Assembly (NCBI GenBank): GCA_013398015.1
Contig: VZRR01006730.1
Location: forward strand, 1,322,054-1,386,053
Reading direction: 5' to 3'
Source of the DNA: Oreocharis arfaki
Lineage: Eukaryota; Chordata; Aves; Passeriformes; Paramythiidae
Length of the DNA stretch: 64,000 bases
The stretch's first letter is position 1. The number at the start of each line of letters is the position of its first letter. Below are positions 63,701-64,000 of the stretch, one piece after another. A program made the translations under genes and the position numbers. The notes beneath the pieces are model-generated. The model ran no database searches. It was not told the origin of the DNA and worked only from the letters and a program-made list of their open reading frames with translations.

Positions 63701-64000
63701 GCCAACTTAGACTTCATGGTGATGAAAGGTGGTTCAGGCCAAGTGCCAGAACGATTCAAAGCAGTTGACATGCAAAGAGATGCTCCCTCCTGTGTATATA
63801 TTTCACTGACAGGAAATAACTGTGGGTTTGTATAGAAGCAGTAACTAGATTAGCTTTGGTGGCTCAAGAGTTCAAAACCCAGTTATCCCAGCCTTGTGCT
63901 GTCCTCCACATCAGAGAGTTCTCATGCAAATGTCTTGGAAAGAGGAATTTACTGTTTTGCAAAGATAAATAAGTTTAGTAACTACAGTATAACCAGAAAA
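51786..64000. other. Unique non-coding sequence, 12.2 kb
   Basis: No gene, RNA or recognised transposon. Short simple tracts include ATTC x3 around 52004-52018, a C-rich tract near 53050, T/G-rich sequence at about 54750-54810 and 58795-58835, a TTTA tract near 56020 and a 12-A run near 61085. A candidate conserved block lies at 52545-52625. An exon-like open frame with an acceptor-like site lies at 63399-63598, unconvincing (see findings). The longest frame, 118 codons at 57597-57953, has no recognisable motif. Confidence 0.5.

Noticed and set aside
1..64000. tRNA, rRNA, known microRNA, CRISPR array, bacterial-type operon or toxin gene
   Set aside because: Scanning by eye for box-B-like GGTTCGAATCC, well-known microRNA seeds and regularly spaced repeats found none; the repeat content is that of a vertebrate nuclear genome.

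Overview
This window looks like bird nuclear DNA, probably from a macrochromosome. It is AT-rich and poor in CpG, and contains no continuous gene that I can support. The bird call rests on the repeat content. There are four CR1 LINE fragments, one ending in the ATTCTATG-type 8-bp tail repeat, and two LTRs of endogenous-retrovirus families known from avian genomes. There are also a few very old MIR-type SINE remnants and a fossil of a non-CR1 LINE, with no young SINEs. It reads as intergenic DNA or a very large intron; the sequence alone cannot separate these.

Layout. 1-10.7 kb: unique sequence with a CTTT microsatellite (1955-2049), a poly-T run and one possible MIR scrap. 10.7-11.1 kb: a minus-strand CR1. 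11.1-21.2 kb: unique sequence with a clear MIR remnant (12552-12755), a weaker one near 19.1 kb, small tandem duplications and an 11-bp perfect inverted repeat. 21.2-21.9 kb: a second minus-strand CR1. 21.9-36.6 kb: the longest stretch without a recognised transposon, with several candidate conserved non-coding blocks and one coding-like candidate terminal exon at 29.6 kb. 36.6-37.4 kb: a plus-strand CR1 that keeps part of its reverse transcriptase. 39.9-40.95 kb: a heavily decayed non-CR1 LINE reverse transcriptase. 43.2-44.2 kb: a solo LTR with a perfect 5-bp target-site duplication. 46.25-46.7 kb: an older LTR in the opposite orientation. 50.4 kb: a very short CR1 tail. 51.7 kb: a minus-strand MIR. 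51.8-64 kb: unique sequence.

The longest open frames are under 165 codons. The longest two (163 codons each) lie in the solo LTR and a 149-codon frame lies across the older LTR, so none is evidence for a gene. No tRNA, rRNA, known microRNA, CRISPR array or operon was seen. The items most worth checking are the fossil LINE at 39.9-40.95 kb, the candidate terminal exon at 29623-29813, and the candidate conserved non-coding blocks. I found no evidence for an undescribed biological system.
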